DNA from: Pandoraea capi
GTDB taxonomy: Bacteria > Pseudomonadota > Gammaproteobacteria > Burkholderiales > Burkholderiaceae
Length of the DNA: 64,000 nucleotides
Reading direction: 5' to 3'
Assembly (NCBI RefSeq): GCF_902459735.1
Contig: NZ_CABPRV010000007.1
Span: 124,001-188,000, forward strand
This document shows positions 49,505 to 58,960 of the stretch, one piece after another. Positions within the stretch are counted from its first letter, which is position 1; every line of letters begins with the position of its first letter. The position numbers and the translations under genes are program-made. Under the pieces are notes generated by a model, which did no database searches, was not told where the DNA came from, and saw nothing but the letters and a program-made list of their open reading frames with translations.

Positions 49505-51064
49505 ATGCGCCTTCTGCGTCTCATCAAGATTTTCTTCGTCTGCTATCGATACGGTCTCGACGAACTGGTGCTTTCGAGCATTCCCCATCCTTTCGCGCGC
49601 GGACTGCTGCGCGTGCTCTCGTTCGGGCGCAGTGGCCTGAAGGCGCCGCGTGGCGAACGCTTGCGACTGGCGCTCGAATCGCTAGGTCCGATCTTCGTGA
49701 AGTTCGGGCAGGTGCTGTCGACGCGTCGCGATCTGATGCCGCCGGACATCGCCCAGGAACTCGCCCGTTTGCAGGATCAGGTGCCGCCGTTCGATCCGCA
49801 GGTGGCGCATGCAAGCATCGAGAAGTCGCTGGGGCGTCCGCTCGACGACGTGTTCGTGGAGTTCGAACGCATGCCGGTGGCGAGCGCGTCGATCGCGCAG
49901 GTGCATTTCGCACGAATTCGCCATGGCGAGCATGCGGGCAAGGAAGTCGCGGTCAAGGTGCTGCGACCGAACATGCTCGGGGTGATCGACAGCGATCTGG
50001 CGCTCATGCGCGATCTGGCGGGCTGGGTGGAGCGGTTGTGGCCGGACGGCAAGCGCCTGAAGCCGCGTGAGGTCGTCGCCGAGTTCGACAAGTATCTGCA
50101 CGACGAACTCGATCTGATGCGCGAAGCCGCCAATGCCGCCCAGCTTCGCCGCAATTTCATCGACTCCGGCATGCTGATGGTCCCGGAAATCTATTGGGAA
50201 TACAGCTCCAGCTCAGTGCTCGTCATGGAGCGCATGCACGGCGTGCCGATCAGCCAGATCGAGGTGCTGCGCGAGGCGGGCGTCGATCTGAAGAAGCTGG
50301 CGCGCGAAGGCGTCGAGATATTCTTCACGCAGTTCCTGCGCGACGGCTTCTTCCACGCAGACATGCACCCGGGCAACATTCTCGTCAGCCTCGACCCCGC
50401 AACGTTCGGTCGCTACATCGCGCTCGATTGCGGCATCGTCGGGGCCTTGTCCGAATTCGACAAGAACTACCTGGCGCAGAACTTCCTCGCGTTCTTCCGT
50501 CGCGACTATCACCGGGTAGCGTCGCTGCATCTGGAGTCGGGGTGGGTGCCGCCGGACACGCGTGTCGAGGAGCTCGAAGGGGCGATTCGTGCGGTGTGCG
50601 AGCCGTACTTCGATCGTCCGCTCAAGGAGATTTCGCTGGGGCTGGTGCTGATGCGGCTGTTCCAGACGTCGCGCCGCTTTAACGTCGAGATTCAGCCGCA
50701 ACTCGTGTTGCTGCAAAAGACGCTGCTCAATATCGAAGGGCTGGGGCGTCAGCTCGATCCGGATCTGGATCTGTGGAAGACCGCCAAGCCGTTCCTGGAG
50801 CGCTGGATGGCCGAGCAGATCGGGCCGCGCGGATGGCTCGAACGCCTGAAGGCCGAGGCGCCGCAATGGAGCAAGACGATGCCGCAGTTGCCGCGTCTCA
50901 TCCATCAGGCACTGGCCGCGCATGCCCGGCCGCAGGACGACACGCTGCTGCTCGCACTGCTTCAGGAGCAACGTCGTACGAATCGGCTGCTGACCGGCGC
51001 TTTCTGTCTGGTCGGTGGGATCTCCATCGGTGTGCTCGCGGCGTTCGTCTGGTTGTATAGCTGA
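49505..51064 (+). CDS. ubiB: Atypical kinase/ATPase UbiB
   Basis: 519 residues. '[37 protein letters not shown]' holds the K-x-G-Q motif, '[14 protein letters not shown]' the Ala-rich loop, and '[14 protein letters not shown]' and 'ALDCGIVG' the catalytic and metal-binding residues of the ADCK/UbiB family. Two C-terminal membrane helices end the protein. It supports ubiquinone synthesis at the inner membrane. Forms a unit with ubiJ. Confidence 0.97.
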   Translation: MRLLRLIKIFFVCYRYGLDELVLSSIPHPFARGLLRVLSFGRSGLKAPRGERLRLALESLGPIFVKFGQVLSTRRDLMPPDIAQELARLQDQVPPFDPQVAHASIEKSLGRPLDDVFVEFERMPVASASIAQVHFARIRHGEHAGKEVAVKVLRPNMLGVIDSDLALMRDLAGWVERLWPDGKRLKPREVVAEFDKYLHDELDLMREAANAAQLRRNFIDSGMLMVPEIYWEYSSSSVLVMERMHGVPISQIEVLREAGVDLKKLAREGVEIFFTQFLRDGFFHADMHPGNILVSLDPATFGRYIALDCGIVGALSEFDKNYLAQNFLAFFRRDYHRVASLHLESGWVPPDTRVEELEGAIRAVCEPYFDRPLKEISLGLVLMRLFQTSRRFNVEIQPQLVLLQKTLLNIEGLGRQLDPDLDLWKTAKPFLERWMAEQIGPRGWLERLKAEAPQWSKTMPQLPRLIHQALAAHARPQDDTLLLALLQEQRRTNRLLTGAFCLVGGISIGVLAAFVWLYS

Positions 51065-51130
51065 ATCGGTGAGCCGCTGACCAGGCGGCGATTGGCAAGG
51101 CCTTCGGGCGCAGCAAGGTGCGAGGATGAG

Positions 51131-51811
51131 ATGAACGACAAGATTCATGACCGGACGGGCGACAGAACGCACGACCAGACGCGCGACAGAACGCCCGGCG
51201 CCGAGGCGGGCAAGGTCCCATCGTTCGCCAGTCGCGATCCGTCCCGTGCGGAATTCTGGGACGAGCGTTTCGCCAGCGCGTTCATGCCGTGGGATGCGGC
51301 CGGTGTGCCGAAAGCGTTGCAGGACTTCGTCGCGGGCGAGGGTGTACCGCGCGCCACGCTGATTCCGGGCTGTGGCGCGGCGTACGAAGCCGCGTGGCTC
51401 GACGCGCAGGACTGGCCGGTGCGGGCCATCGACTTTTCGCCGGTGGCGGTCGAATCGGCCAAAGCGCAACTGGGTGCTCGCGCGTCGCTCGTCGAACAAG
51501 CCGACTTTTTCACCTACACGCCACCCTTCACGCCCGACGTGGTCTACGAACGGGCTTTTCTCTGCGCATTACCGCGCACGCTCTGGCAGGACTACGCACA
51601 ACGCATGGCGCAATTGCTGCCGTCGGACGCGCGGCTGGCCGGGTTCTTCTTTCTCCGGGAGACGCCGAAGGGGCCGCCGTTCGGCATCGCTCGCGACGCG
51701 CTCGACGCCTTGCTTGCCCCCCACTTCGTCTGCGAGGACGACCGGCTTGTCGACGATTCGGTACCGGTTTTCGCCGGTGCGGAACACTGGATGGTCTGGC
51801 GGCGTCGTTGA
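51131..51811 (+). CDS. TPMT-like SAM-dependent methyltransferase
   Basis: 226 residues. 'FWDERFASAFMPWDAAGVPKAL' and 'ATLIPGCGAAYEAAWLDAQDWPVRAIDFSPVAVESAK' correspond to the thiopurine S-methyltransferase family SAM site (G-C-G). 'DVVYERAFLCALPRTLWQDYAQRMAQLL' follows. Substrates may be thiols, selenium or tellurium compounds. The first 22 residues are an odd repeat of Asp-Arg/Gln-Thr-x (four units), probably disordered. The ATG at 51131 was chosen; GAGG stands upstream. Confidence 0.88.
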   Translation: MNDKIHDRTGDRTHDQTRDRTPGAEAGKVPSFASRDPSRAEFWDERFASAFMPWDAAGVPKALQDFVAGEGVPRATLIPGCGAAYEAAWLDAQDWPVRAIDFSPVAVESAKAQLGARASLVEQADFFTYTPPFTPDVVYERAFLCALPRTLWQDYAQRMAQLLPSDARLAGFFFLRETPKGPPFGIARDALDALLAPHFVCEDDRLVDDSVPVFAGAEHWMVWRRR

Positions 51812-51855
51812 GCCGGGGATTTATGACTTTTTCCCCCGCGGGCCTCTCGCGCCGC

Positions 51856-52080
51856 TATAATCGGCCCAAAATTTTTTCGCCAGGTGGCAAAAACGGGCGC
51901 CCCCGAGCGCTGAATCGCATCAGCCCCGTCATGCTCGACCTGATTTTCTGTTGCCCGGAAGGCTGCGGCCCAAGGCGCGGTTTCGTTGGCTTGCGCGACG
52001 GCGCCATGCGCGCGGATGGCATCCGCCACTGACGAACCCGGCCGGAGACCGTTGCCCTGGGGCTTGGCTGGGGCCGCGTT
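51856..52080 (+). promoter_or_regulatory. Long leader of the symporter gene with TATAAT element and possible small ORF
   Basis: TATAAT at 51856-51861 would put the transcript start about 210 bases before the symporter. The leader contains a 33-residue frame (51931-52032) beginning 'MLDLIFCCPEGCG' without a clear ribosome site. Whether the leader is structured RNA, a coding leader or plain 5' sequence cannot be told by eye. Confidence 0.4.
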
Positions 52081-53526
52081 ATGCTGATCTGGTTTGTCAT
52101 TCTGTATTGGGTCATTTCGGTGGCCATCGGGCTGTTGGCCGCCCTTAAGGTCCGCAATACCAAGGATTTCACCGTCGCCGGTCGCCGTCTGCCGTACGGC
52201 ATGGTCGTGGCCGTCGTGTTCGCGACCTGGTTCGGCTCGGAAGCCGTGCTCGGCATTCCGGCCACCTTCATCGGCGAAGGGTTGCGCGGCGTGGTCGCCG
52301 ATCCGTTCGGCTCGTCGATGTGTCTGGTTCTCGTGGGCCTGTTCTTCGCCCGCAAGCTGTATCGCATGAACCTCATGACGATCGGCGACTTCTACAAGCT
52401 CAAGTACAACCGCACCGTCGAAGTGGTGACGTCGATCGCCATCGTGATCTCGTACCTCGGCTGGGTCGGCGCGCAGATCAAGGCGCTCGGTCTGGTGTTT
52501 CACACGGTCTCGGGCGGTGCGATGTCCGAGCCAATGGGCATGGTCATCGGCGCCGTCTCGGTGCTCGCCTACACGCTGCTCGGCGGCATGATTTCGGTGG
52601 CCGTGACCGACTTCATCCAGATGATCATCATCGTCGTGGGGCTGGTGTACATCGCCGTGGTGGTGTCGGGCCTGGTGCCGGGCGGGGCGGAGGCCGTGAT
52701 CGCGCATGCGGCGTCGGCCGGCAAGTTCGTGTTCCTGCCCGAGCTGAATCCGGCGGACGTCCTGGCCTTCATCGCGGCGGGCGTCACCATGATGTTCGGG
52801 TCGATTCCGCAGCAGGACGTGTTCCAGCGCGTGATGTCGTCGAAGTCGGAGAACATCGCCGTGTCCGGTTCGGTGACCGGCGGCGTGCTCTATTTCTTCT
52901 TCACGTTCATTCCGATTTTCCTCGCCTACTCGGCGCTGTTGATCGCGCCCTCGATGGTGAACAAGTACATCGGTACCGATCCGCAGCAGATCCTGCCGCA
53001 GTTGGTGCTCACCAGCGTGCCGATCGTCGCGCAGGTGATGTTCTTCGGCGCACTGCTCTCGGCCATCAAGAGCTGCGCGTCGGCCACGCTGCTCGCGCCG
53101 TCGGTGACGTTCGCGGAGAACATCATTCGTCCGATGCTCAAGGGCCGGATCGACGACAAGCACCTGCTGCGCCTGATGCGCATCGTCGTGCTGTGCTTTA
53201 CGGCGCTGGTGCTCGTGTATGCGTTGAACTCGAAGGCGTCGATCTTCCAGATGGTCGAGAGCGCCTACAAGGTCACGCTGGTGTGCTGTTTCGTGCCGCT
53301 GGCGTTCGGTCTGTACTGGAAGCGCTCCAGCTCGCTGGGTGGCACACTGGCCGTGTTCTTCGGGCTGATCGTGTGGATCGCCTGCGAAGCGCTGGCCCCG
53401 GACGCGCTGATGCCGCCGCAACTGGCCGGTCTGCTGGCATCGATTGCGGGGATGGTCGTGGGCTCGCTGCTGCAACCGGCTTCCGAGCGCGGTCAAACGC
53501 CGGAGCAGCAGGTCTCGACGATCTGA
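52081..53526 (+). CDS. Sodium:solute symporter (SSS family)
   Basis: 481 residues, about 13 membrane segments. 'NTKDFTVAGRRLPYGMVVAVVFATWFGSEAVLGIPA' is the conserved SSS start, and 'AVTDFIQMIIIVVGLVY', 'GSIPQQDVFQRVMSSKS' and 'GALLSAIKSCASATLLAPSVTF' follow. It imports an unidentified solute with Na+. No catabolic genes are adjacent to hint at the substrate. Confidence 0.93.
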   Translation: MLIWFVILYWVISVAIGLLAALKVRNTKDFTVAGRRLPYGMVVAVVFATWFGSEAVLGIPATFIGEGLRGVVADPFGSSMCLVLVGLFFARKLYRMNLMTIGDFYKLKYNRTVEVVTSIAIVISYLGWVGAQIKALGLVFHTVSGGAMSEPMGMVIGAVSVLAYTLLGGMISVAVTDFIQMIIIVVGLVYIAVVVSGLVPGGAEAVIAHAASAGKFVFLPELNPADVLAFIAAGVTMMFGSIPQQDVFQRVMSSKSENIAVSGSVTGGVLYFFFTFIPIFLAYSALLIAPSMVNKYIGTDPQQILPQLVLTSVPIVAQVMFFGALLSAIKSCASATLLAPSVTFAENIIRPMLKGRIDDKHLLRLMRIVVLCFTALVLVYALNSKASIFQMVESAYKVTLVCCFVPLAFGLYWKRSSSLGGTLAVFFGLIVWIACEALAPDALMPPQLAGLLASIAGMVVGSLLQPASERGQTPEQQVSTI

Positions 53527-53603
53527 CGGTGTCTGGTGGGTGAGCGCTTGCTCGCTCGCTTGGGCTCGTTACTTTGTGATTGACGACGTGAACGTCGACA
53601 AGG

Positions 53604-53627
53604 AAAGGGCGGCCGTGGCCGTCCTTT
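53604..53627 (+). terminator. Weak terminator-like hairpin after the symporter
   Basis: AAAGG-G-CGGCC-GT-GGCCG-T-CCTTT, a near-perfect stem but followed by GCC rather than a T-tract. Confidence 0.45.
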
Positions 53628-53720
53628 GCCGTTCATGGCGGGGCGGGTGACGCCGGATGCGGTAACGTCCGGCCTTGATCTTGCGCATCGCCAACCCCAT
53701 ATATCACCGTACAAATCCCG

Positions 53721-53754
53721 AAAGCCTTGTGAAGCGGTTATAATTCAAGGCTTT
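53721..53754. promoter_or_regulatory. Inverted repeat enclosing a TATAAT element upstream of fmdB-DUF502-aspS
   Basis: AAAGCCTTG (53721-53729) and its exact inverse CAAGGCTTT (53746-53754) flank a 16-base spacer that contains TATAAT (53739-53744). The position suggests an operator over the promoter, or a hairpin if transcription starts earlier. The fmdB ATG is 28 bases downstream. Confidence 0.55.
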
Positions 53755-53781
53755 GCGCGCCTTTTTCCGTCGGAAAGAATC

Positions 53782-54147
53782 ATGCCTATCTATGCCTATC
53801 GTTGCGAAACATGCGGTTTCGCGAAGGATGTGCTGCAAAAAATGAGCGACGATCCGCTCTCCCAGTGCCCCGAATGCGGCAAGGACACGTTTCGCAAGCA
53901 GGTCACTGCGGCCGGGTTCCAGCTCAAGGGCTCGGGATGGTATGTGACCGATTTCCGCGGCGGTTCGGGCGGCGCGAGTGCGACGGCCTCCGGCCCGGCG
54001 GCTTCGGCCCCGGCGGCTTCGGCCCCGGCGGCGTCCGGTGAGAGCGCAGCATCGGCTTCGGCTTCCTCGTCCGCCTCGTCCGGTTCTGGCGGCGAGTCGT
54101 CGAGCGCGCCGGCAGCAAGCTGCGGCGGCGGTTGCGCCTGCCACTGA
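53782..54147 (+). CDS. FmdB family zinc ribbon protein
   Basis: 121 residues. 'MPIYAYRCETCGFAKDVLQKMSDDPLSQCPECGKDTFRKQVT' is the FmdB zinc ribbon (C-x2-C twice), followed by 'AAGFQLKGSGWYVTDFR'. The tail (from about residue 62) is an Ala/Ser/Gly-rich repeat (Ala-Ala-Ser-Ala-Pro units) ending in 'CGGGCACH', which could add a metal ligand. Function not established; usually found with DUF502 and aspS as here. Confidence 0.95.
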   Translation: MPIYAYRCETCGFAKDVLQKMSDDPLSQCPECGKDTFRKQVTAAGFQLKGSGWYVTDFRGGSGGASATASGPAASAPAASAPAASGESAASASASSSASSGSGGESSSAPAASCGGGCACH

Positions 54148-54274
54148 GCCCGATTGCAAGACCCGACGTGCCGGACGGTTTGTCCGACACGTCATCAGTA
54201 CCCGATAGTATTCAGTACCGCTTTCACGTTTCGCCTGCTGACCCAGTCGCCGCCCCACATTCGCGAGTCCTGCC

Positions 54275-54919
54275 ATGAGCGTCAAAAAACCCGCGTTGAA
54301 GACGATTTTCCTCACCGGCCTGCTGGTGCTGGTGCCCCTCGCCATCACGCTTTGGGTGCTGGGCCTGATCATCGGTACGATGGATCAGACCCTGTTGTTG
54401 CTGCCCGACGAATGGCAGCCGTCGCGCCTGCTCGGCATGCGCGTGCCGGGCTTCGGCGTGGTGGTCACGCTCGCGTTCGTGTTCGTGGTCGGCCTTCTGG
54501 CGCATAATTTCATCGGTCAGAAGCTGGTCGGCTGGTGGGAAGCCATTCTGACGCGCATTCCCATCGTTGGACCCTTGTACGGCAGCGTCAAGCAGGTCTC
54601 CGACACCTTGCTTTCGAGCAACGGCAACGCGTTTCGCAAGGCGTTGCTCGTGCGGTATCCGCACGGAGAATCCTGGACCATCGCCTTCCTGACCGGCGCG
54701 CCGGGCGGCGACGTGGTCAATCACTTGCAGGGCGAGTACGTGAGCGTTTATGTCCCGACGACGCCGAACCCGACGTCAGGTTTCTTCCTGATGATGAAGG
54801 CGAGCGACGTCATCGAACTCGACATGACGGTCGATGCCGCACTGAAGTACATCGTATCGATGGGCGTGGTGGCGCCCGCCCACAACCCGCGCCAGCAACG
54901 TCCCGGCCCGCTCCTTTGA
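54275..54919 (+). CDS. DUF502 membrane protein
   Basis: 214 residues. Two membrane segments ('[23 protein letters not shown]' and '[23 protein letters not shown]') are followed by a soluble part with '[22 protein letters not shown]' and '[39 protein letters not shown]', the DUF502 signature. Function unknown. It lies between fmdB and aspS in one operon. Confidence 0.95.
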   Translation: MSVKKPALKTIFLTGLLVLVPLAITLWVLGLIIGTMDQTLLLLPDEWQPSRLLGMRVPGFGVVVTLAFVFVVGLLAHNFIGQKLVGWWEAILTRIPIVGPLYGSVKQVSDTLLSSNGNAFRKALLVRYPHGESWTIAFLTGAPGGDVVNHLQGEYVSVYVPTTPNPTSGFFLMMKASDVIELDMTVDAALKYIVSMGVVAPAHNPRQQRPGPLL

Positions 54920-54966
54920 GCCACCGGGATCTGTCGACGCCATTTTTTGAAAATCGGAACAGCAAA

Positions 54967-56769
54967 ATGTCCATGCGTACCTCCTACTGCGGTCTGGTGA
55001 CCGAGCAACAACTGGGCCAAACGGTCAAGCTTTGTGGCTGGGTCAATCGCCGCCGTGATCACGGCGGGGTCATCTTCATCGACCTGCGCGATCGCGAGGG
55101 TCTGGTGCAGGTCGTGTGCGATCCGGACCGCGCGGAGATGTTCAAGGCCGCCGAAGGCCTGCGCAATGAGTTCTGCGTGCAGATCACGGGCCTGGTGCGC
55201 AGCCGTCCGGCCGGCACCGAGAACGCCAACCTGACGAGCGGCAAGATCGAAGTGCTCTGCCACGAACTCCAGGTGCTCAACCCGTCGGTCACGCCCCCGT
55301 TCCAGCTCGACGACGAAAACCTGTCGGAAACCACGCGCCTCACGCATCGCGTGCTGGACCTGCGTCGTCCGCAAATGCAATACAACCTGCGCCTGCGTTA
55401 CAAGGTGGCGATGGAAGTGCGCAAGTATCTCGACGCGCAAGGCTTCATCGACATCGAAACGCCGATGCTCACGAAGAGCACCCCGGAAGGCGCCCGCGAC
55501 TACCTCGTGCCGTCGCGTGTGAACGCCGGCATGTTCTTCGCGCTGCCGCAGTCGCCGCAGTTGTTCAAGCAGTTGCTGATGGTGGCGGGCTTCGACCGTT
55601 ACTACCAGATCACCAAGTGCTTCCGCGATGAAGACCTGCGTGCCGACCGTCAGCCGGAATTCACGCAGATCGACTGCGAAACCTCGTTCCTCTCGGAGCA
55701 GGAAATCCGCGATCTGTTCGAGAACATGGTGCGTCACGTGTTCAAGGAAGCTATCGACGTCGATCTCGACGCGAAGGTGCCGGTCATGGAATACGCAGAA
55801 GCCATGCGCCGCTTCGGTTCGGACAAGCCGGACCTGCGCGTGAAGCTCGAATTCACCGAGTTGACCGACGTGATGGGCGACGTGGACTTCAAGGTGTTCT
55901 CGGTGCCGGCGACGACCGAAGGCGGCCGTGTGGTCGCCCTGCGCGTGCCGGGTGGCGCCGAGATCTCGCGTAGCGAAATCGATGCCTACACCGACTTCGT
56001 GAAGATCTACGGCGCGAAGGGTCTGGCCTGGATCAAGGTCAACGAAGTGGCCAAGGGCCGCGACGGTCTGCAAAGCCCGATCGTGAAGAACCTGCACGAC
56101 GCGGCGATCGCTTCGATCCTCGAGCGCACCGGTGCGCAAGACGGCGACATCATTTTCTTCGGCGCCGACAAGGCCAAGGTCGTCAACGACGGTATCGGCG
56201 CGCTGCGTCTGAAGATCGGTCACTCGGAATTCGGCAAGGCCCACGGCCTGTTCGAAGCCGGCTGGCGTCCGCTGTGGGTGGTCGACTTCCCGATGTTCGA
56301 GTACGACGAGGAAGACGCCCGCTGGGTGGCCTGCCATCACCCGTTCACGAGCCCGAAGGACGAGCACATCGACTACCTCGAGACCGACCCGGGCAAGTGC
56401 CTGGCAAAGGCCTATGACATGGTGCTCAACGGCTGGGAAATCGGCGGCGGTTCGGTCCGTATCTTCCAGGAAGAAGTGCAGAGCAAGGTGTTCCGTGCCC
56501 TCAAGCTGGGTGAGGAAGAAGCCCGTGCCAAGTTCGGCTTCCTGCTCGACGCGCTGCAATACGGTGCGCCCCCGCATGGCGGTATCGCCTTCGGTCTGGA
56601 TCGCGTCATCACGATGATGGCCGGTGCCGACTCGATCCGCGACGTGATCGCCTTCCCGAAGACGCAACGTGCGCAGGATCTGCTCACGCAAGCGCCGTCG
56701 GCCGTGGACGAGCGTCAGCTGCGCGACCTGCACATCCGCCTGCGTCAGACCGAAGCGCCGAAGGCGTAA
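54967..56769 (+). CDS. aspS: Aspartyl-tRNA synthetase (bacterial type)
   Basis: 600 residues. The OB-fold anticodon domain ('[25 protein letters not shown]') comes first. Class II motif 2 is '[22 protein letters not shown]' near residue 215, the GAD insertion lies in the middle, and motif 3 '[16 protein letters not shown]' is near 540. It charges tRNA-Asp. Start ATG at 54967 fits the family N-terminus. A strong terminator follows at 56833. Confidence 0.98.
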   Translation: MSMRTSYCGLVTEQQLGQTVKLCGWVNRRRDHGGVIFIDLRDREGLVQVVCDPDRAEMFKAAEGLRNEFCVQITGLVRSRPAGTENANLTSGKIEVLCHELQVLNPSVTPPFQLDDENLSETTRLTHRVLDLRRPQMQYNLRLRYKVAMEVRKYLDAQGFIDIETPMLTKSTPEGARDYLVPSRVNAGMFFALPQSPQLFKQLLMVAGFDRYYQITKCFRDEDLRADRQPEFTQIDCETSFLSEQEIRDLFENMVRHVFKEAIDVDLDAKVPVMEYAEAMRRFGSDKPDLRVKLEFTELTDVMGDVDFKVFSVPATTEGGRVVALRVPGGAEISRSEIDAYTDFVKIYGAKGLAWIKVNEVAKGRDGLQSPIVKNLHDAAIASILERTGAQDGDIIFFGADKAKVVNDGIGALRLKIGHSEFGKAHGLFEAGWRPLWVVDFPMFEYDEEDARWVACHHPFTSPKDEHIDYLETDPGKCLAKAYDMVLNGWEIGGGSVRIFQEEVQSKVFRALKLGEEEARAKFGFLLDALQYGAPPHGGIAFGLDRVITMMAGADSIRDVIAFPKTQRAQDLLTQAPSAVDERQLRDLHIRLRQTEAPKA

Positions 56770-56832
56770 GGAATCTGCATGCGCGAGTGAGCGTGCCGGG
56801 ACGAACGTGCCGGCATTGCGCGCAAGGTCGTA

Positions 56833-56875
56833 GCAAAACCCCCTCTGCCGCAAGGCGAGGGGGTTTTGCTTTTTT
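56833..56875 (+). terminator. Rho-independent terminator after aspS
   Basis: GCAAAACCCCCTC-11-GAGGGGGTTTTGC followed by six T residues. Confidence 0.95.
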
Positions 56876-56986
56876 CGGGACGACGGCATGCCGTGACAGG
56901 ATCTTGCGGGTGCGCGCTCCGCAACGTCCTGCATGCCCTATACAATGCATCATCGTTGTCCTCGCCGCATGAACCCGGTTGCCTGC

Positions 56987-57469
56987 ATGAAGCCCTTCAA
57001 GATTCCCGAATCCGTACTCGTCGTGATCTATACGCCGGCGCTCGACGTGCTGCTCATCGAACGCGCCGACGCCGGGAATTTCTGGCAATCGGTTACCGGC
57101 AGCAAGGATCGGCTCGACGAGCCGCTGGCCGAGACGGCCGCGCGCGAGGTGTTCGAGGAGACGGGCATCCGTGTCGCGAACGGCACGGTGGTGCCCGAGA
57201 CGGCGCTGACCGACTGGCATCATCAGATTCAATACAACATCTACCCGCGCTGGGCGCATCGCTACGCGCCGGGGGTCACACGCAACACCGAGCATTGGTT
57301 CGGGCTTTGCGTGCCGGAAAATACCGTCGTCACGCTCTCGCCGCGTGAACACGTCGATCATGTGTGGCTGCCGTGGGAGCAAGCTGCCGCGCGTTGTTTC
57401 TCGCCGTCGAACGGCGACGCGATCCGGCAGTTGCCGCAGCGGGTTCGTCAACGTTTCATCAGCAGTTAA
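56987..57469 (+). CDS. nudB: Dihydroneopterin triphosphate diphosphatase (NudB-like Nudix hydrolase)
   Basis: 160 residues. 'PESVLVVIYTPALDVLLIERAD' and 'FWQSVTGSKDRLDEPLAETAAREVFEETGI' form the Nudix region. Compared with E. coli NudB the loop between the first Gly and Glu is one residue longer, while R-E-V-x-E-E-x-G is intact. It removes pyrophosphate from dihydroneopterin triphosphate in folate synthesis. An ATG at 56969 would add six residues. It is followed after 50 bases by clsB. Confidence 0.92.
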   Translation: MKPFKIPESVLVVIYTPALDVLLIERADAGNFWQSVTGSKDRLDEPLAETAAREVFEETGIRVANGTVVPETALTDWHHQIQYNIYPRWAHRYAPGVTRNTEHWFGLCVPENTVVTLSPREHVDHVWLPWEQAAARCFSPSNGDAIRQLPQRVRQRFISS

Positions 57470-57519
57470 TTCGTTGTCCTTAGTAATTCTAGCGATCTTA
57501 GCGAGTTGAACGAGCGCCG

Positions 57520-58677
57520 ATGAGCAAGTACCTGCCGTTCTCACACGACAATCGACTGGCGCTGCTCTATCACGGTGAGAACTACTTCACCGCCCTCATT
57601 GCCGCCATCGAGAATGCGAAGCACGATGTCGCGCTCGAGACGTATATCTTCGAGGCGGACGATGCCGGAGAGAACGTGTCGGCGGCATTGCGGCGAGCGG
57701 CGGAGCGCGGCGTCAAGGTGAGGTTGATCACGGACGGCGTCGGCACCAGCCGGCGCTTGCCGTACATCGAATCCTGGCACGAGTGCGGGGTCATGCATCG
57801 TGTCTACAACCCACATCTGTTCGGGAAGTTCGGCTTCTCGCGCACGCATCGGAAGATGGCGGTCGTCGATCATGAGATGGCGTTCGTTGGCGGCATCAAC
57901 ATCATCGACGACTACAACGGCGGCGGCGGCGTGCGCATGGACGAGCCACGCTGGGATTTTGCGGTGCAATGCCGCGGCCCGGTGGTGGCGGAGATCGCGC
58001 TGGCGTTTCATATCCAGTGGATGCGTCTGGCACCGGGGTATCTGGGCACGCCGTTCCGTCATCGGCGTCGCGGGCTTCGGGGGCGTTTGCATGCGCCTTA
58101 CGCGGGGCAGGCGGCCTTCGTCGCGCGGGACAATCTCCACAATCGCCGGGCGGTCGAGAAGGCCTATCTGATGGCGTTGGGACGGGCGCGCCACGAGGTC
58201 TGGCTTGCCAATCCGTATTTCGTGCCGGGTAGACGCCTGCGGCGTGCGCTGACGCAGGCGGCGCGGCGCGGGGTGGCCGTGCACCTGCTCATCGGCCGCA
58301 AGGAATTCCGCCTGCTCGATACCGCCGTGCCGTGGTTGTACGCCAAGCTGCTCGACGCCGGCGTGCGTATCGGCGAGTACGACATGCGACAACTGCACGG
58401 CAAGGTGGCCGTCGTGGACGATGTCTGGGCGACGGTCGGGTCGTCGAATCTCGATGCTTTGTCCCTTTTTCTGAATCACGAAGCCAACGTGGTCGTGCTC
58501 GACGATCCGGTCGTCATCCAGTTGCGCGATCACATCCGGCAAGCGTTTGCCGAGGCGCGTCAGATCGACCCTGCCCGCTATGGCGAACGCTCGCGCTGGC
58601 GCCGCTTTCGCCAGTGGGCTGCTTACCGGCTCTACCGTCTCGCAATGAAGGTCCTCACGCGCGGGAAGTACGATTGA
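57520..58677 (+). CDS. clsB: Cardiolipin synthase B-like phospholipase D family protein
   Basis: 385 residues. Two HKD motifs are present: 'HRKMAVVDHEMAFVGGINI' near residue 110 and 'HGKVAVVDDVWATVGSSNLD' near 292. Length and spacing fit ClsB. It joins phospholipids (phosphatidylglycerol with another lipid) to make cardiolipin at the inner membrane. The C-terminus is basic. A GC hairpin without T-tract follows (58693-58713). Confidence 0.93.
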   Translation: MSKYLPFSHDNRLALLYHGENYFTALIAAIENAKHDVALETYIFEADDAGENVSAALRRAAERGVKVRLITDGVGTSRRLPYIESWHECGVMHRVYNPHLFGKFGFSRTHRKMAVVDHEMAFVGGINIIDDYNGGGGVRMDEPRWDFAVQCRGPVVAEIALAFHIQWMRLAPGYLGTPFRHRRRGLRGRLHAPYAGQAAFVARDNLHNRRAVEKAYLMALGRARHEVWLANPYFVPGRRLRRALTQAARRGVAVHLLIGRKEFRLLDTAVPWLYAKLLDAGVRIGEYDMRQLHGKVAVVDDVWATVGSSNLDALSLFLNHEANVVVLDDPVVIQLRDHIRQAFAEARQIDPARYGERSRWRRFRQWAAYRLYRLAMKVLTRGKYD

Positions 58678-58770
58678 GCGGGAAGTGAGCGGCGGTCCGT
58701 CCCCATCGGACCGGGCTCCCTATTCACCCGTCCCTGCCAGGCCCCCTCCGGCACGCGCTGCCTACACCTC

Positions 58771-58788
58771 CAAAATGACGCCATTTTG
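58771..58788. promoter_or_regulatory. Inverted repeat CAAAATG-ACGC-CATTTTG
   Basis: Perfect 7-bp arms with a 4-base spacer in the gap before the tetR gene, about 170 bases upstream of its ATG. A candidate operator, protein unknown. Confidence 0.45.
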
Positions 58789-58915
58789 ACGTCCGGCCCT
58801 TGTCTGGAGGCCCGCGCGCGCCTGTCTGCCCGTCAATACCGATTAGGTATTCCGATCTAATAAATTCCTTGTGACGCCATGGACGTTTCCCAATAATAGG
58901 ACGGCCGTTCGATTT

Positions 58916-58946
58916 TTTGGTTAGCATCGGAGAACGGATAACCAAA
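58916..58946. promoter_or_regulatory. Operator-like dyad TTTGGTTA-15-TAACCAAA before tetR
   Basis: Perfect 8-bp arms (58916-58923, 58939-58946) ending 14 bases before the tetR ATG. Likely autoregulatory site controlling the beta-oxidation operon. Confidence 0.55.
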
Positions 58947-58960
58947 GCGATGCAAAACAT

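Noticed and set aside
54001-54060. Tandem repeat in the 3' part of fmdB
   Set aside because: It encodes the Ala/Ser/Pro-rich tail common in betaproteobacterial FmdB proteins and is not a separate element.
54748-56934. 728-codon minus-strand frame opposite aspS
   Set aside because: Shadow of the aspS coding frame; no recognisable domain.
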